Below are positions 51,124 through 62,406 of a stretch of DNA of 64,000 bases, piece by piece. The DNA is from Lytechinus pictus (lineage: Eukaryota > Echinodermata > Echinoidea > Temnopleuroida > Toxopneustidae): positions 2,939,501 through 3,003,500 of the forward strand of contig NC_087252.1 of assembly GCF_037042905.1 (NCBI RefSeq). Reading direction: 5' to 3'. The stretch's first letter is position 1. Every line of letters starts with the position of its first letter. The translations under genes and the position numbers were made by a program. The notes beneath the pieces were generated by a model. It searched no databases, was not told the origin of the DNA, and saw nothing but the letters and a program-made list of their open reading frames with translations.

Positions 51124-51930
51124 CTTGCAAAGGGGGTTAGGTCCATTTTTCATCAAATTTGATTTTTATGTCTCAATGTATAGATTTTTAGTAGCTCTAT
51201 AAGATGATACCAAAGAAAAGTTGAAATTCCCATTAAAAAGTGACTTGACATGGCAAAGAAATATAACTTTTTTTTCAAAAAGGGTGAGGTCCGTTTCAGT
51301 TTGGTTGCAAAAGTGGTTAAGTCCACACATAATTTTTAAAGAAAATTATATCTTAAAACATATGAAGACAGGTAGATTTCTTTTCTACCCAATGTTATGT
51401 TCTTATGGTAGGGTAACATGGAATTTCAGTTCCGCATTAGAATATTGCAATATGGACGAATTAAAAATAAATGATTTTCTTGGAGTGGACCATGCCCCTT
51501 TTGCAACCAAACTCTTCTGAAAAACTCATTTGTCAAAAGGAGTTAGGTCCATTTTTCATAAATTTTATTGTTTTCTGTCTCTAAACCCCTAAATTTTTAG
51601 GCTATCTGATGATACCAATGAAAATTGGAAAATTCAAATGAAAACGTGGCAAAGAAAAATCACTTTTTAAATCAAAAGAGATTGGATTCATTTCAGTTTG
51701 CTTACAAAAGGGGTAAGGTCCACAATGATATTTAAAAAAATATATATATAGACAAAATTTGAAGGCAGGTAGATTTCTTTTATACCCAATTTTATGCTCA
51801 CATGATAGGGTAGTACATCATGAAAATTTAGTTTCTTATAAGAATATTGCAATAAGTGAGAATAAAAAAAAACATGTTTTTTTGCTCGGAATGTACAATG
51901 TGGACCTAACTAACCCCTTATGCAGCTAAA
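51124..51930 (+). repeat. Two-copy tandem repeat, period about 406 bp
   Basis: TTAGGTCCATTTTTCAT occurs at 51137 and 51543. Further pairs: AGGTAGATTTCTTTT and GATGATACCAA. Flanked on both sides by TA-rich runs (51080-51112, 51938-52002). Coding content none. Confidence 0.8.
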
Positions 51931-52002
51931 CTCTTCATATATATATATATATATATATATGCATATATATATATATGCATATATATATATATATATATAT
52001 AA

Positions 52003-54667
52003 TATATTCTGAGTATACTCCCAAGTAAGTTGAAGTAAGTGAAATTACCCCTCAGTTTTAATGATTTTTATTTCATAATATCCACTCGCTCGATTTGAAA
52101 ACAAATAACCGGGACAAATAAATCCTAACACATATTCCCATCATTATCCGTTGTCTGATTCAGCAATAATGATCCTTACTTTACGTTATCATGGTTATGA
52201 CTATTAGCTTGACTATCCGTATAATATCGACAAGGCAATTAAGGGATATCGATGAAATACAATGATAAGATAAACAGTGATTTATCACCGGTTTATTTTA
52301 AAGATAATACACTTTTTAAGCGTTAGGGTGATACAAGAAAAAGCATTGCAATCGATCTCAACTATAGCGAATCAAATTATCCATTATATTTCAAGGGGAA
52401 GGCAATAGAACACTGCACTTAATTGCAAAAAAAGTGATAAATTATATGGTGACATGGAATCAACTTTCATGGATTTTCTTTGTAAGTGGTGTCAAATTAC
52501 TTTTTTAAAATTTTCGTTTTCTTTAAAACAAGCAATTGGGAATGCATAATGATTTCCCAACAAACATTTATACACAAAAGTAAGTGTTCTGAAGTATTAT
52601 ATTTACAACAATAAACAAAAGGAATATCACTTTTGTTGTCTCAAATCATTTGCAAATCAAAATGATACGGTTTGGAAAACAATACACCCCTGAAATGTGT
52701 AGGGAAATAATTTAGATCAGAAAAGAAAAAGCCTTATGACTTTTTGTTTTACTTTCAACCTTTTACATATTCTAAAAAAAATGTTAATCTATATATTTTG
52801 ATTAGGTTAATAGTTATTCCATTAATTTGTTTATTAATTCATTTATTAACAAGATTCATATACACACATTGGTGGATATCGTTGTAAGAAATAAATATTT
52901 TCCTCTCATACAGTGACTTTTTCTTTAATCTTGCCTTCTTTCTGTAAAGTGGTTTAATAACCTGTCACGGTTTGTTTACCCAGTGAGTGTGTGTCACTGT
53001 ATGGCAAACACGGAAACAAGTGTTTGGGGCTAATGAGACATGATTTACCCATTATTTTAATTTGCAATAAATTAAGAAAAGGTTTAAGTCTTCAATCTCG
53101 TCCTAATGGCGAATTAAGGACAAACTGAAATGCTTTCAGAATGTGTCTTAGTAATTGTTTGTAAGTTGACATTTATGAAGCAATGACCGGTGCAGTGTTT
53201 GTGAACATTATTTTTCACTGCCAAACAATCAATATTGGATATATTTATGAGCGGGTGTGCTACTACATGTACGACATTGTGCTATTGAACAAAACATTAT
53301 AAAGAATAAAAAAAAAAAAAACAAGTTAACGTATACATGACAGACTTTGATCATCGAACTTTTCATAAAGTGGTGTCTGCGTCATGATAATAAACCAATA
53401 AAAGCGATTAATACCGTATTTCTAAGCATTTTATATTACCATGGTTCCAACACTTGCTATATGCATATCCTAGCACGGTTATCCTGATTTCGTTTTGATT
53501 ATATAGGCCCTATTACTTTATTTCCATAGACACTCTGAAACTGGAGAGATTTCTAAGCAGGTTAAATAATCAAAACGACTTCCTTTTGTTTATAGCATTG
53601 CCGTGATTATTACGTGTGCTTTTTTTTAATACAGTTTCACTCATATTGACGTTTATAATAATCATGGATTATAATTGAACATGGGAAATATATTAATGCA
53701 CAGATATGCTTCGTGTCACGATAATTTGAAAGATACATCACATTCGACCCCATCAGTAAGTTTGTAAACCTGACTCAAGGTCTGCTATAGGCAAGTTTTA
53801 TTCAAATTCTGAACTTAGATCACTATAATTAAACAAACTATCCCAAGCTCACTTAACAGACCACTAAACAAACAAATACCATACCGCGTCATCTCTTGTG
53901 TATTTACAGGTTAATCTTTAACAACGACATCCAAACTCTCGTAAAAAGAAAAATACAAGAAATAAAATTTATTTAAGGAGATACGATCGTGCGTTGGCCC
54001 GTATTAGTTTAGTAATGGCTCATACATCAAGCATGCCTCACGTAACTGCGAAGTTAGTGCATGTACTCAGTAAGAGCTCTGTAGGCGGGGAAGCAATGCC
54101 AAAGTTATGAATCTTTTGATAAGATGGACTGATGCTATGTGCTTTAAACAGCGAAACATATATTTTGAAAATATTGTTTAGATGTGAAGTTGTAATTTTT
54201 TTGTCTTTAAAGAGCAGAGACAATACCGAGGAAAGCAATTATATTTTTATAACTGTATTGTAGGTAGATATGAGCTTTAATTAAAATTTGGAAAAAAAAT
54301 AGTAGGGCGTAGATCAAACTATTCAAACAATAACATAATAACTATGTATATCATGATATTGCCTCCTTAATTGAAAGCCAATATAGTTTTTAATGTCTTT
54401 CAGTCTTTTTAGTTTATGTCTAGAGTAGAGAAAGAGTTAAGGATATAATTTGCCAGAAAATGTTCGTTGGATGGGAATGTGAAATCAATGTTTCAGAGAT
54501 CACAGACCCCTTACCAAAATTGGACATTGTCTTTTCCCCCTTCAAAATCAGAAAAAGGAACTCTTTTAGAATCATAGACCTATCAAGGTTGTGACTTTTA
54601 ATTCTAATCATTTGGGGTCAAAATATCCCAGTTGCATCTCATAATCATCGTATTCATTTTAGTACAA
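52003..54667. other. AT-rich intergenic stretch
   Basis: No repeat, RNA gene or coding signal recognised. Confidence 0.45.
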
Positions 54668-54818
54668 CTGGGGCCCGTTGCAGAAAGAGTTGCAATCAAA
54701 CGCAACTTCAAAAATCATGCGCAACTTGATTTTCAACCAATCAACAGCGCGCATTTGGGACTTGCGATTGATATGTTGACTTGCGTTTAAACGCAACTCT
54801 TTCTGCAACGGACCCCAG
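54668..54818. repeat. MITE-like element, CTGGGGCCCGTTGCAG ends
   Basis: Left ggcccgttgcagaaagagtt, right aactctttctgcaacggacc. Both arms continue into CAAACGCAACTT / GCGTTTAAACGC. About 150 bp. Confidence 0.75.
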
Positions 54819-55424
54819 GTCATAACTCGCAGCTATTAATTATGTTATTTTTCATAGAGATATGAATAATAAATCTATGTGGTTTTTAATTGCGGGCATC
54901 TTGCAAATAAAATTGCTGGGATTAGACTACTCTTTAAGTGTTCCCCCAAGAAAAAAAAATATTTCCTACATTCAAATTCAATTCAAGATCATGGTTTATT
55001 AACAAAAACACATGTCTTGCAATAAAAAAATTGAATTTCACCATGTTTCACATCATATTAATTATAATATACATTATTGGTAGCACATTGCGAAAACCGA
55101 TGTTTTTCATTTTCAAAATCTTCTTATATCAATATCAACGTATTTATTTCATCGCTGAACTCGTACTGCAAAAATGGTTATAAATATAACTGCTCATTGA
55201 GCAAATATTGAAAATGAAAGAAGCGGGCTCACAAATGATAGACTCTAGTTTGGGGTAGGTGGCGCTATCCAAACCATTGTAAAGGGCGCCTTGAATTCCC
55301 TATCCTTTTAAATCAGGCATACAAAGTATCAGTTTGTAGTTGCAAACAAGAAAAATAAATCATTGATAACGATTTCTAAAAGCCGAAAATCGGGTCGGTA
55401 TCAATTATGAATGTTCAATGCCTT

Positions 55425-55495
55425 GCCGAGTATTGAACCCCGAACATTCCTCGCGTAGTATGACCTTAGACCAGTCGGCCACGGCACCTGATCAC
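55425..55495 (-). repeat. tRNA-like SINE head
   Basis: Minus strand reads GGTGCCGTGGCCGACTGGTC (A box side) and TTCGGGGTTCAATACTCGGC (B box side), as in Ser/Leu-type tRNAs, with no long variable arm. Confidence 0.5.
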
Positions 55496-55650
55496 GTGAG
55501 ATCAAACGATTAGATATCACAAAACCATGACATCATTAATCAAACAAATAAAATGAATAGATTTGTTAAAAAAAAGTTTCCGATAGAAAATTCATTTCCG
55601 ATCGGATCATAAAAAATAGTTAACAGCGGCAGCCCGGCCCACGATCTATT

Positions 55651-56073
55651 AAGGCCACCGCACACCTTACGACTGGTCGCGATCCGATTTCAGAATAAAA
55701 TGAAGTAGAATTCGATGCTTATAATGAGACTTGGAATATCTTACTGTGTAGGCCTAATGTTCTACATCATCTTACGAATACCTATTTTCAAATATGTGAC
55801 TATGCTATCATCCTTTTTTAGAATAAAAGCGAATTTAATATCTAGTCGTAATGACGTCATAGCAGTCGCACGATTTGCTACGATTTGAAACTAATTTGGC
55901 ATGTGCTCCAAAATAAAGGCTTGCAATCTCTTAAAATTGTTAAATTAGTATTCTTTCAATTAATTTTAACCTCAAATAAAATGATATGTTCCATTCACAT
56001 TTTCAGAAAATGAGCAAACTGCGATTTGTTCCAAAATCGGATCGCGAACATTTGTAAGGTGTGCGGTGGGCTT
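55651..56073. mobile_element. Inverted-repeat element, AAGGCCACCGCACACCTTAC ends
   Basis: The right end reads GTAAGGTGTGCGGTGGGCTT. Arms continue with CGCGATCCGATTT. Flanked by TTA on both sides, which fits the 3-bp duplication of Harbinger-type elements. A solo end lies at 4776-4811. Confidence 0.72.
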
Positions 56074-56237
56074 TAGACAAAGCACATTTCGGAGTATTTC
56101 ATTTTTATTTCGAACAATAAAATATGGATTTTCATAATTTTTCATTTTTTTTTCTTATTTCATCTTTATCTGGTATAACAAATTATGTAGTGGATTTTTA
56201 AAAATCTCGATTCTGTGCAGGATATGTCATACATTAC

Positions 56238-56468
56238 TTTTGACACAAGAGGTCGCTGGTCAAACACTCTGAAAAAGGCAGGTATCAGTTCATATTTTCA
56301 AATGCAACAATGAGACCTCTATGTAGCTAACTGCACCCTGAAAAGTGCAGAAAGTCTCGTAGTGTGCAACTTGAACCCGGTAGGAGGAGGTCTCATTGTT
56401 GCATTTGAAAATATGAAATGACACCAGCCTTTTTCAGTGTGTATGACTAGCGACCTCTTGTGTCAAAA
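56238..56468. repeat. MITE-like element, TTTTGACACAAGAGGTCGCT ends
   Basis: Arms of about 80 bp match in reverse, including ATATTTTCAAATGCAACAAT and TGAGACCTC. Only the middle 65 bases differ. Directly abuts a solo TTAA-family end. Confidence 0.82.
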
Positions 56469-56552
56469 TTAAAGGTCAAGTCCATCCAAGAAAAATGAAG
56501 ATTTGAATAAATAGAGAAAAATCAAACTAACATAACGCTGAAAATTTCATCT
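56469..56552. repeat. Solo end of the TTAA element family
   Basis: TTAAAGGTCAAGTCCATCC followed by AATAAATAGAGAAAAATC and CGCTGAAAATTTCAT is like the right end of 36682-37282 in reverse. No matching second end nearby. Confidence 0.7.
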
Positions 56553-57263
56553 ATTCATTCATTAATGTATGGAATATCCTGCACGCCATCGAGATTCAAT
56601 AAATCTCCACTACATAAATAGTAATACCAGATAAATATTATTTGCATGGTCAGGTGTTCGATGACAACTGCTCCAGCGACAATGGCTCCGATGGAAAATC
56701 TGCACGTTAAGCCAAACGTAAAATCTATATATGCTCCAACAATATTAAACCCTAATCCATATCCTTACATTATTCTGAACCAAATACTCTATTACAACCC
56801 CAACTCTAACCTTATGCCCTCTGATATATTAAGACCGGAGCAAATGTGTCATCAGTTTGGTTCCCTAACATGTCACATGACAGGTCACATGGGCAAACAC
56901 GACATCACACCGATCAAAGCCTTTACGTCATTGTGCGTAGATATGTACCCTTTAAGAAAGGTGTTGATTTTCAACATTTTGCACTGGAAAATATGTTCCC
57001 TGAATGGTGCAAACTTGCATGTTTTAGGGTGCGAACGGGCATTTTAATACGGAGAGCACACAGGATCAATAATTTAGCATTTCACAGTGAGCCAGACTGG
57101 TTTGGGTGACTCGCCGTTTTTTTGCCGTTTTTTCTCTCTTTTTTCTCCCTTTTTCCCCACAGGAAACGGCTAGAAAAGGGCGAGAAAACGGCTAAAAAAC
57201 GGCGACAAAAAAAGTGTACCGACTATGGAAAGCTAACTGTATGCAACAATAATTTTCATCAGA

Positions 57264-57545
57264 ATAAAATGGCGAATACCTCCCTTGTGGAAAACGGCTA
57301 CAAAACGGCTAATAAAGGGCGAATACCTCCCTCGTGGAAAACTGCTTCAAAACGGCTAATAAATGGCGAATACCTTGTGGTAAACGGCTACAATACGGGT
57401 AATAAAGGGCGAATACCTCACTTGTGGAAAACGGCTACAAAATGGCTAAAGGGCTAATATCTCCCTTGCGGAAACGGTAAAACGGCTAATATAAGGGTGA
57501 TACCTCCCTCGGGGAAAAAGCCTTCGAAACTGCTAATAAATGGCG
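57264..57545 (+). repeat. Minisatellite of AAAACGGCTAATAAAGGGCG
   Basis: Six or so units of about 46-50 bp: ggcgaatacctcccttgtgg then aaaacggctac. Open frame 57122-57457 is an artefact. Confidence 0.8.
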
Positions 57546-58639
57546 AAAGGCACAAAAGTAATAATAAATAGGACTAAACAAGTACAAATTAGCAAATAAT
57601 GTACCACACAAGCGAGTGAGTGTACAATTGTGACAACTTGGAATAAAATTGATACTGCCGTAATGTATGGTGATATACACTGTATAATTCCGAACAATCT
57701 TCATTTTTTTTCAATCATATCAAACCTTTTCTTAAAATTCATCAAACTTCCACCATAAAGTAATCACAAATACCTACAAAATATGAAAATTTAAAAATGG
57801 CTGAAATCAATTGGCCTATATCTATAAAAAAAAACTCATCAGATTCCGATTGCGCCCCTCTTCGCATGTGACATGATTTTCACTTGTGGTTCGTATACCA
57901 AACATGTGTTTGGTATATTATTACAAAAATCTATAATTAACTAATTTTCACCATATTTTGTTATTTTTAGAAAATAGATACTTCATAAATATGATTTTTT
58001 TTCATCATCTTTTTCTTTTGGAAAGATGTTGCAAAGTGCTAAATGTATGCAATATATACTGTACTGTACTGTATTATTTTCTTTATCTTCTTGGGCTTGT
58101 TACCACAAAAGACCACAAATAGTAGACGGGGATTTTATATTATGCCCCCCCCCTTTCCAAAAAGTGAGGGACGCGTCCCCCTCAGGTTCCCGCCCATGAA
58201 GACGGGAAAATAAGAGTAAAGAATAAAGTATTCAATTAAGTTTCAATCGAATTCAATTAAATTTTATTTTCTTCTGATTGACATTTAATCAAATTTCACA
58301 TGAAATATAAAAAAATATTGAAATAAAACAATGAATGGAGGCCTATACAATATGTAAATTAGATTTATGAAAGAAGGCGTAACCCCCCCCCCCACAGAAA
58401 GCAGGTATGTTATGCGCAGGGCCCGATGGGAGTATAGTAACGTTCATAAGAGCTGAAGTGGCTACCCCGGGTAAAATAACAATATTTTTATCTGTATGAA
58501 ATGAGAATTATTACTAAATATTCCCCATGAAAACGAGAGCTTATTTCCAAAAGGAGTTCTTAAGAAAGTCTTAAGTTTATAGAAATGTTGAAAATATATA
58601 TTCTACGCTTTCTATAGTCGCTTTTTCCCATTTTATGGA

Positions 58640-58990
58640 ATGCATATCACACATTTTCACAATTTTTTAGCCATTTTATGCAATGCATGTCGTACTACCC
58701 ATTCGCCCTTTTCTTTTTAACCCTTTTTTTCTCCGTTTCATGCTCTCACCTCTTACTACCCATCCGCCCTTTCTGTTTTATTCGCCCTTTTCTCTCCGTT
58801 TTCTCGCCCTTTTCTCTCCATTTTATGCACTGCACGCCTTACTACCCATTCGCCCTTTTGTCTCCGTTTTCTCGCCCTTTTATCTCCGTTTTATGCAATG
58901 CGCGCCTTACATGTACTACCCATTCGCCCTTTTGTCTCCGTTTTCTTGCCCTTTTCTCTCCGTTTATTAGCCGTTTTCTTTCAGTATCTT
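58640..58990 (+). repeat. Minisatellite of CGCCCTTTTCTCTCCGTTTT
   Basis: Repeats of attcgcccttttgtctccgt, alternating with TTATGCAATGC and CTTACTACCC, in inverted sense to the array at 57264. Phe/Pro-rich open frames are artefacts. Confidence 0.8.
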
Positions 58991-59293
58991 CACTCCTCTA
59001 ACAGGATCCTTCGCCGTTTTCTCACCGTTTTCATGGGGAAATAAATAGCTCCGCTTATATTGGACAATGATGGCACTCCATAATAATTCAAGGTTTACGT
59101 AGGAAACCTAATGTAGCCGTTTTTTGGCCGTTTTTTCTCCAAAAATTCTCCCTTTCATCGCCCTTTTCTAGCCGTTTTCAAAACGGCGAAAAAACTGCAA
59201 CTTTGAATTTCCCATAGGTTATAACACACAAAACGGCTAAAAAAGGGCGAAAAACTGCAGTGGCTCACTGTGTTTGTTTATAGCCGGTGCCCA

Positions 59294-59490
59294 CACTCTT
59301 AAAATGTTGGGCAACATACTTTCCACACAACAATTGATTTAAAAAATGTATCCAACCCTGGGTAGTTTTCAACCAATACTGTGTAGTTTTCACCCAAAGC
59401 ACATATTATTGGTTTAAAAATACCTAGAATTGGATAAAGTTTTAACAAATTGTTGTGTGGACAGTAAGTTGCCCAACATTTTTAAGAGTG
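59294..59490. repeat. Short inverted-repeat element, ACACTCTTAA ends, copy 2
   Basis: Left cactcttaaaatgttgggca, right gcccaacatttttaagagtg. Inside: CACACAACAATTG and AATTGTTGTGTGG... Related to 1960-2084. Confidence 0.75.
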
Positions 59491-62186
59491 CAGTGTACTT
59501 TTGGTCCAATCGTGAACGATTTGTGTTGGTGTGTAGCGCCAGCTTCAGGCGAAGGATGCACGCGAATGTCGCGAATGTAAATAAAAATAATAATAAAGAA
59601 ATAAAATAATAGATGTCAACATGATATAAACTTAGTCAGTTTGGACGGGTATTATTTAGCAAAATTGTTTCTCTTCTTTCTGGAAATGCATATGTATTAT
59701 CGCTTTATTCTAAGACTCCTCTGCTCGCTGCCCTCATAATTGCGATGTACTGATTATTGAGAAAATGTAATTGTTTCTGACTAGATGGATTATCTTTTTT
59801 ATGGGGATTAATATGGAGTACTACTAATACAAAATATAAGGGTTCTCTTCCCAAACCCGCATAATTTATCAATCATTTTCCTTTCACTAATTGAATGTAT
59901 TACAAAGGTAGTGATATTTTTAAGTAGGGAAAGTGGGATATCTTGGACATGTTGGAGATTATTATTTCTCCATCTGGACAAAATATCATCCCGTTGAACA
60001 TGAAGAGGGCATCGTAGAACATTGTCCTGACAGTCTACGCTGTTTTACCATAAGTTGTATATATAGATGCATGGATGTCTCTTACGCACACCCTAAAATA
60101 CTTTGTAAACATGACAGCGAATTTTTGCGTGAAAATTTACCCATAAGCCCCATAAGACATGATTTTTTTAAATACAAAACACAAATTTGTAAAAATGTAT
60201 GTTGATGTTTTCGCTTTTCAAGTGTGATTCATTTGGAAATTTAAAATAAGTTAATTTCTTCATTTGATTTTGAATAGATTCCGATATTTTTATTTTTCTT
60301 GTTTTTTTTGTAAACAAGATACAGAAATTGAATTTATGAAATATCATTTTGATGCGTGAATCAGTTAAAGATGATTTTGTTTGAGTTAGAGCATATCATC
60401 AATGTAATGGTGTAATAATCGTGAGACACTCAGGCAGATTCACCGAATGAGTGTATTCTTAATCGTCATCTTGAACGCGCATTCCCATTACAATAATGTT
60501 CAGTATGTGCTACACCTATGATAACACAATGACAATGGGCCCCTTCAAAAATCTGCCTAAATCCACAACATTCCACTCCATATATAACTTATACTTGGTC
60601 TCGAATGACCCCAGGTGCCCTTCCAAACAAAGTCGAGTTTTCCTGCCCGACTTCCCGAACTTTCAAAAACCGCTTGTGCATTTAGCATTTAGTGATGTGT
60701 AATGTACCTCCATAGGCCTCATCATTACTACATTATGGTGCTACCGATTATTTTAACTTTTTTTTCATTTCCATTATCTCCACAATGCCCTAGAAAAATT
60801 TAGAACATGCACGGATGACATAACCGGTAACATTATTATAATGCATTATGCATAATATATATCAGTAATATATTTAACAAAAAACATTATAACGACACAA
60901 TTAGCTCTCGCATTAACCACATTAATACACAAGGCCTACATCACATTGTGCATATAGGCCTAACCGTAAAAAAAACCGTTACACTAATTTTTAAATCATC
61001 ATGGCTTAACCCACTTGGTGAACTATGAATTGTTGCTATATTAGCCAACTTTTGGCCATGCAAGTATCATTTGGTTTGTAGTCCATACGGTCTTAATTTC
61101 CATTCATCTAATTATTTTGGCGCGTTTGGATCATTCGTCATTATCACAGAGACTTATAAGACTTAGACCAGCCGAATACAGACTGAAAATTGGACAGAGT
61201 GGTAATTGGCTAAATGGCAACATGGACTAAGTGGCTAGTAGATGATATGGTTTCAGAACTAGGATTAGGATATACCTTGCATCGGGGATGTTGTGATCAA
61301 GCAGAACATAAACAAAGTTTCAGCAGACCGACTGGCTGTTCGAGTGTCACCAGGTGCGAATTTAATCCTGCATCTGCATATTTTTTCCCCCATTTGGCCG
61401 CTATTTTTCTATTTTCTCAATTACAGGCATAATCATTAAATATATTACCAGTGCACATTCAAGTTTTACTGGTATGATGGCCTCCGTGAATAAAGTACAG
61501 ACGCGGGCCAATGATCAGTTCATGTACTTGGCATAAACATGATAAATGCAGATGATAACGTACCACTCCCCTTTTTTGCAAGTTTAATGTTATGGTGGAA
61601 ATGTGTCCATTTCTATCAGTCAATACGTTTTTCATCTTCTCACATACTTTGATAGAAACTATGGCTGATAAAGAACTAATAACCAATTTCTGTCTTCAAT
61701 ATTTTTTGTCAAAATACAATTTTGGAAATCCTGAATCAATATCATGTTCAGTTAACGCAAACTTTAAGAAATTAATTTATGGAACTTACAGTTTTTGTAT
61801 GTCACATTTGCCAATTTATTGTAGTCTTTGCTGGATATTTTTGTTTTGTTTTGATTTCTCATGCATATGCAAATGATTAGATAGAGTGAGGGTATATTTG
61901 GAAGCAACAATTTAGTCATATCCTGCCACAACTATCATTTAAATTTCATTTGAGTTGACGAAACCTCTTTTATAATGTTGGAGATCACTTTACTGAGTCT
62001 GAAACCCTTACGTTGCTGATTTTCATAACAATAACGCTTTAGGCAATCAGTATGATATCTTAATGATCAATGTAGTATGTGCGACTTTGACGAAAACACA
62101 GCAAATATGTTTACGAAAGTGACGCGAAGGCTTTTTTTGGCTCGGGCTTTGTAATTGTGTATTTGAATAAGCAGACTACACAGTAA
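59491..62186. other. AT-rich intergenic stretch
   Basis: No gene recognised. At about 61160-61255 there is a loose repeat of GACTAAGTGGC/TAAATGGCAAC type resembling sequence at 37930-38085. The other open frames show no motif. Confidence 0.45.
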
Positions 62187-62406
62187 ACACGCTGTGAAAA
62201 GTTATACAACGCTGAACGCTGTTTAATATAATGGACATTACAGTTGTTGATTAAATGGATCAAACAATTTTAATATTTTTTAACAATAATGTTTTGTTTA
62301 TAATATTCAATTCTCAATTGATTAAACATGGTTGTTTAAACTCTTAAACAACCACTGTAAAGTTCATATAGTAAACAGTGTTGTATACAATTTTAAACAG
62401 CGTGTG
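62187..62406. repeat. MITE-like element, ACACGCTGT ends
   Basis: Left aaacacgctgtgaaaagtta then tacaacgctg; right cagtgttgtatacaatttta then aacagcgtgtg. About 220 bp, with further mirrored GTTGATTAAA/AATTGATTAAAC parts. Confidence 0.6.

Larger units (their letters stand above)
57083..59272. mobile_element. 2.2-kb foldback element with GCCGTTTT/CGCCCTTTT arrays
   Basis: Ends cacagtgagcca and tggctcactgtg. Left inner part 57110-57205 is itself palindromic. The minisatellite at 57264-57545 and its inverted relative at 58640-58990 form the arms. The centre (about 57550-58640) is AT-rich with two C runs. There is no transposase frame. Confidence 0.7.

Noticed and set aside
58678..59001. Phe/Pro-rich frame of 107 codons
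   Set aside because: Falls on the CGCCCTTTT minisatellite of the foldback element.
59933..60205. Plus-strand frame of 90 codons starting MGYLGHVGDYYF
   Set aside because: No motif, no splice or promoter context, AT-rich surroundings; chance cannot be excluded.
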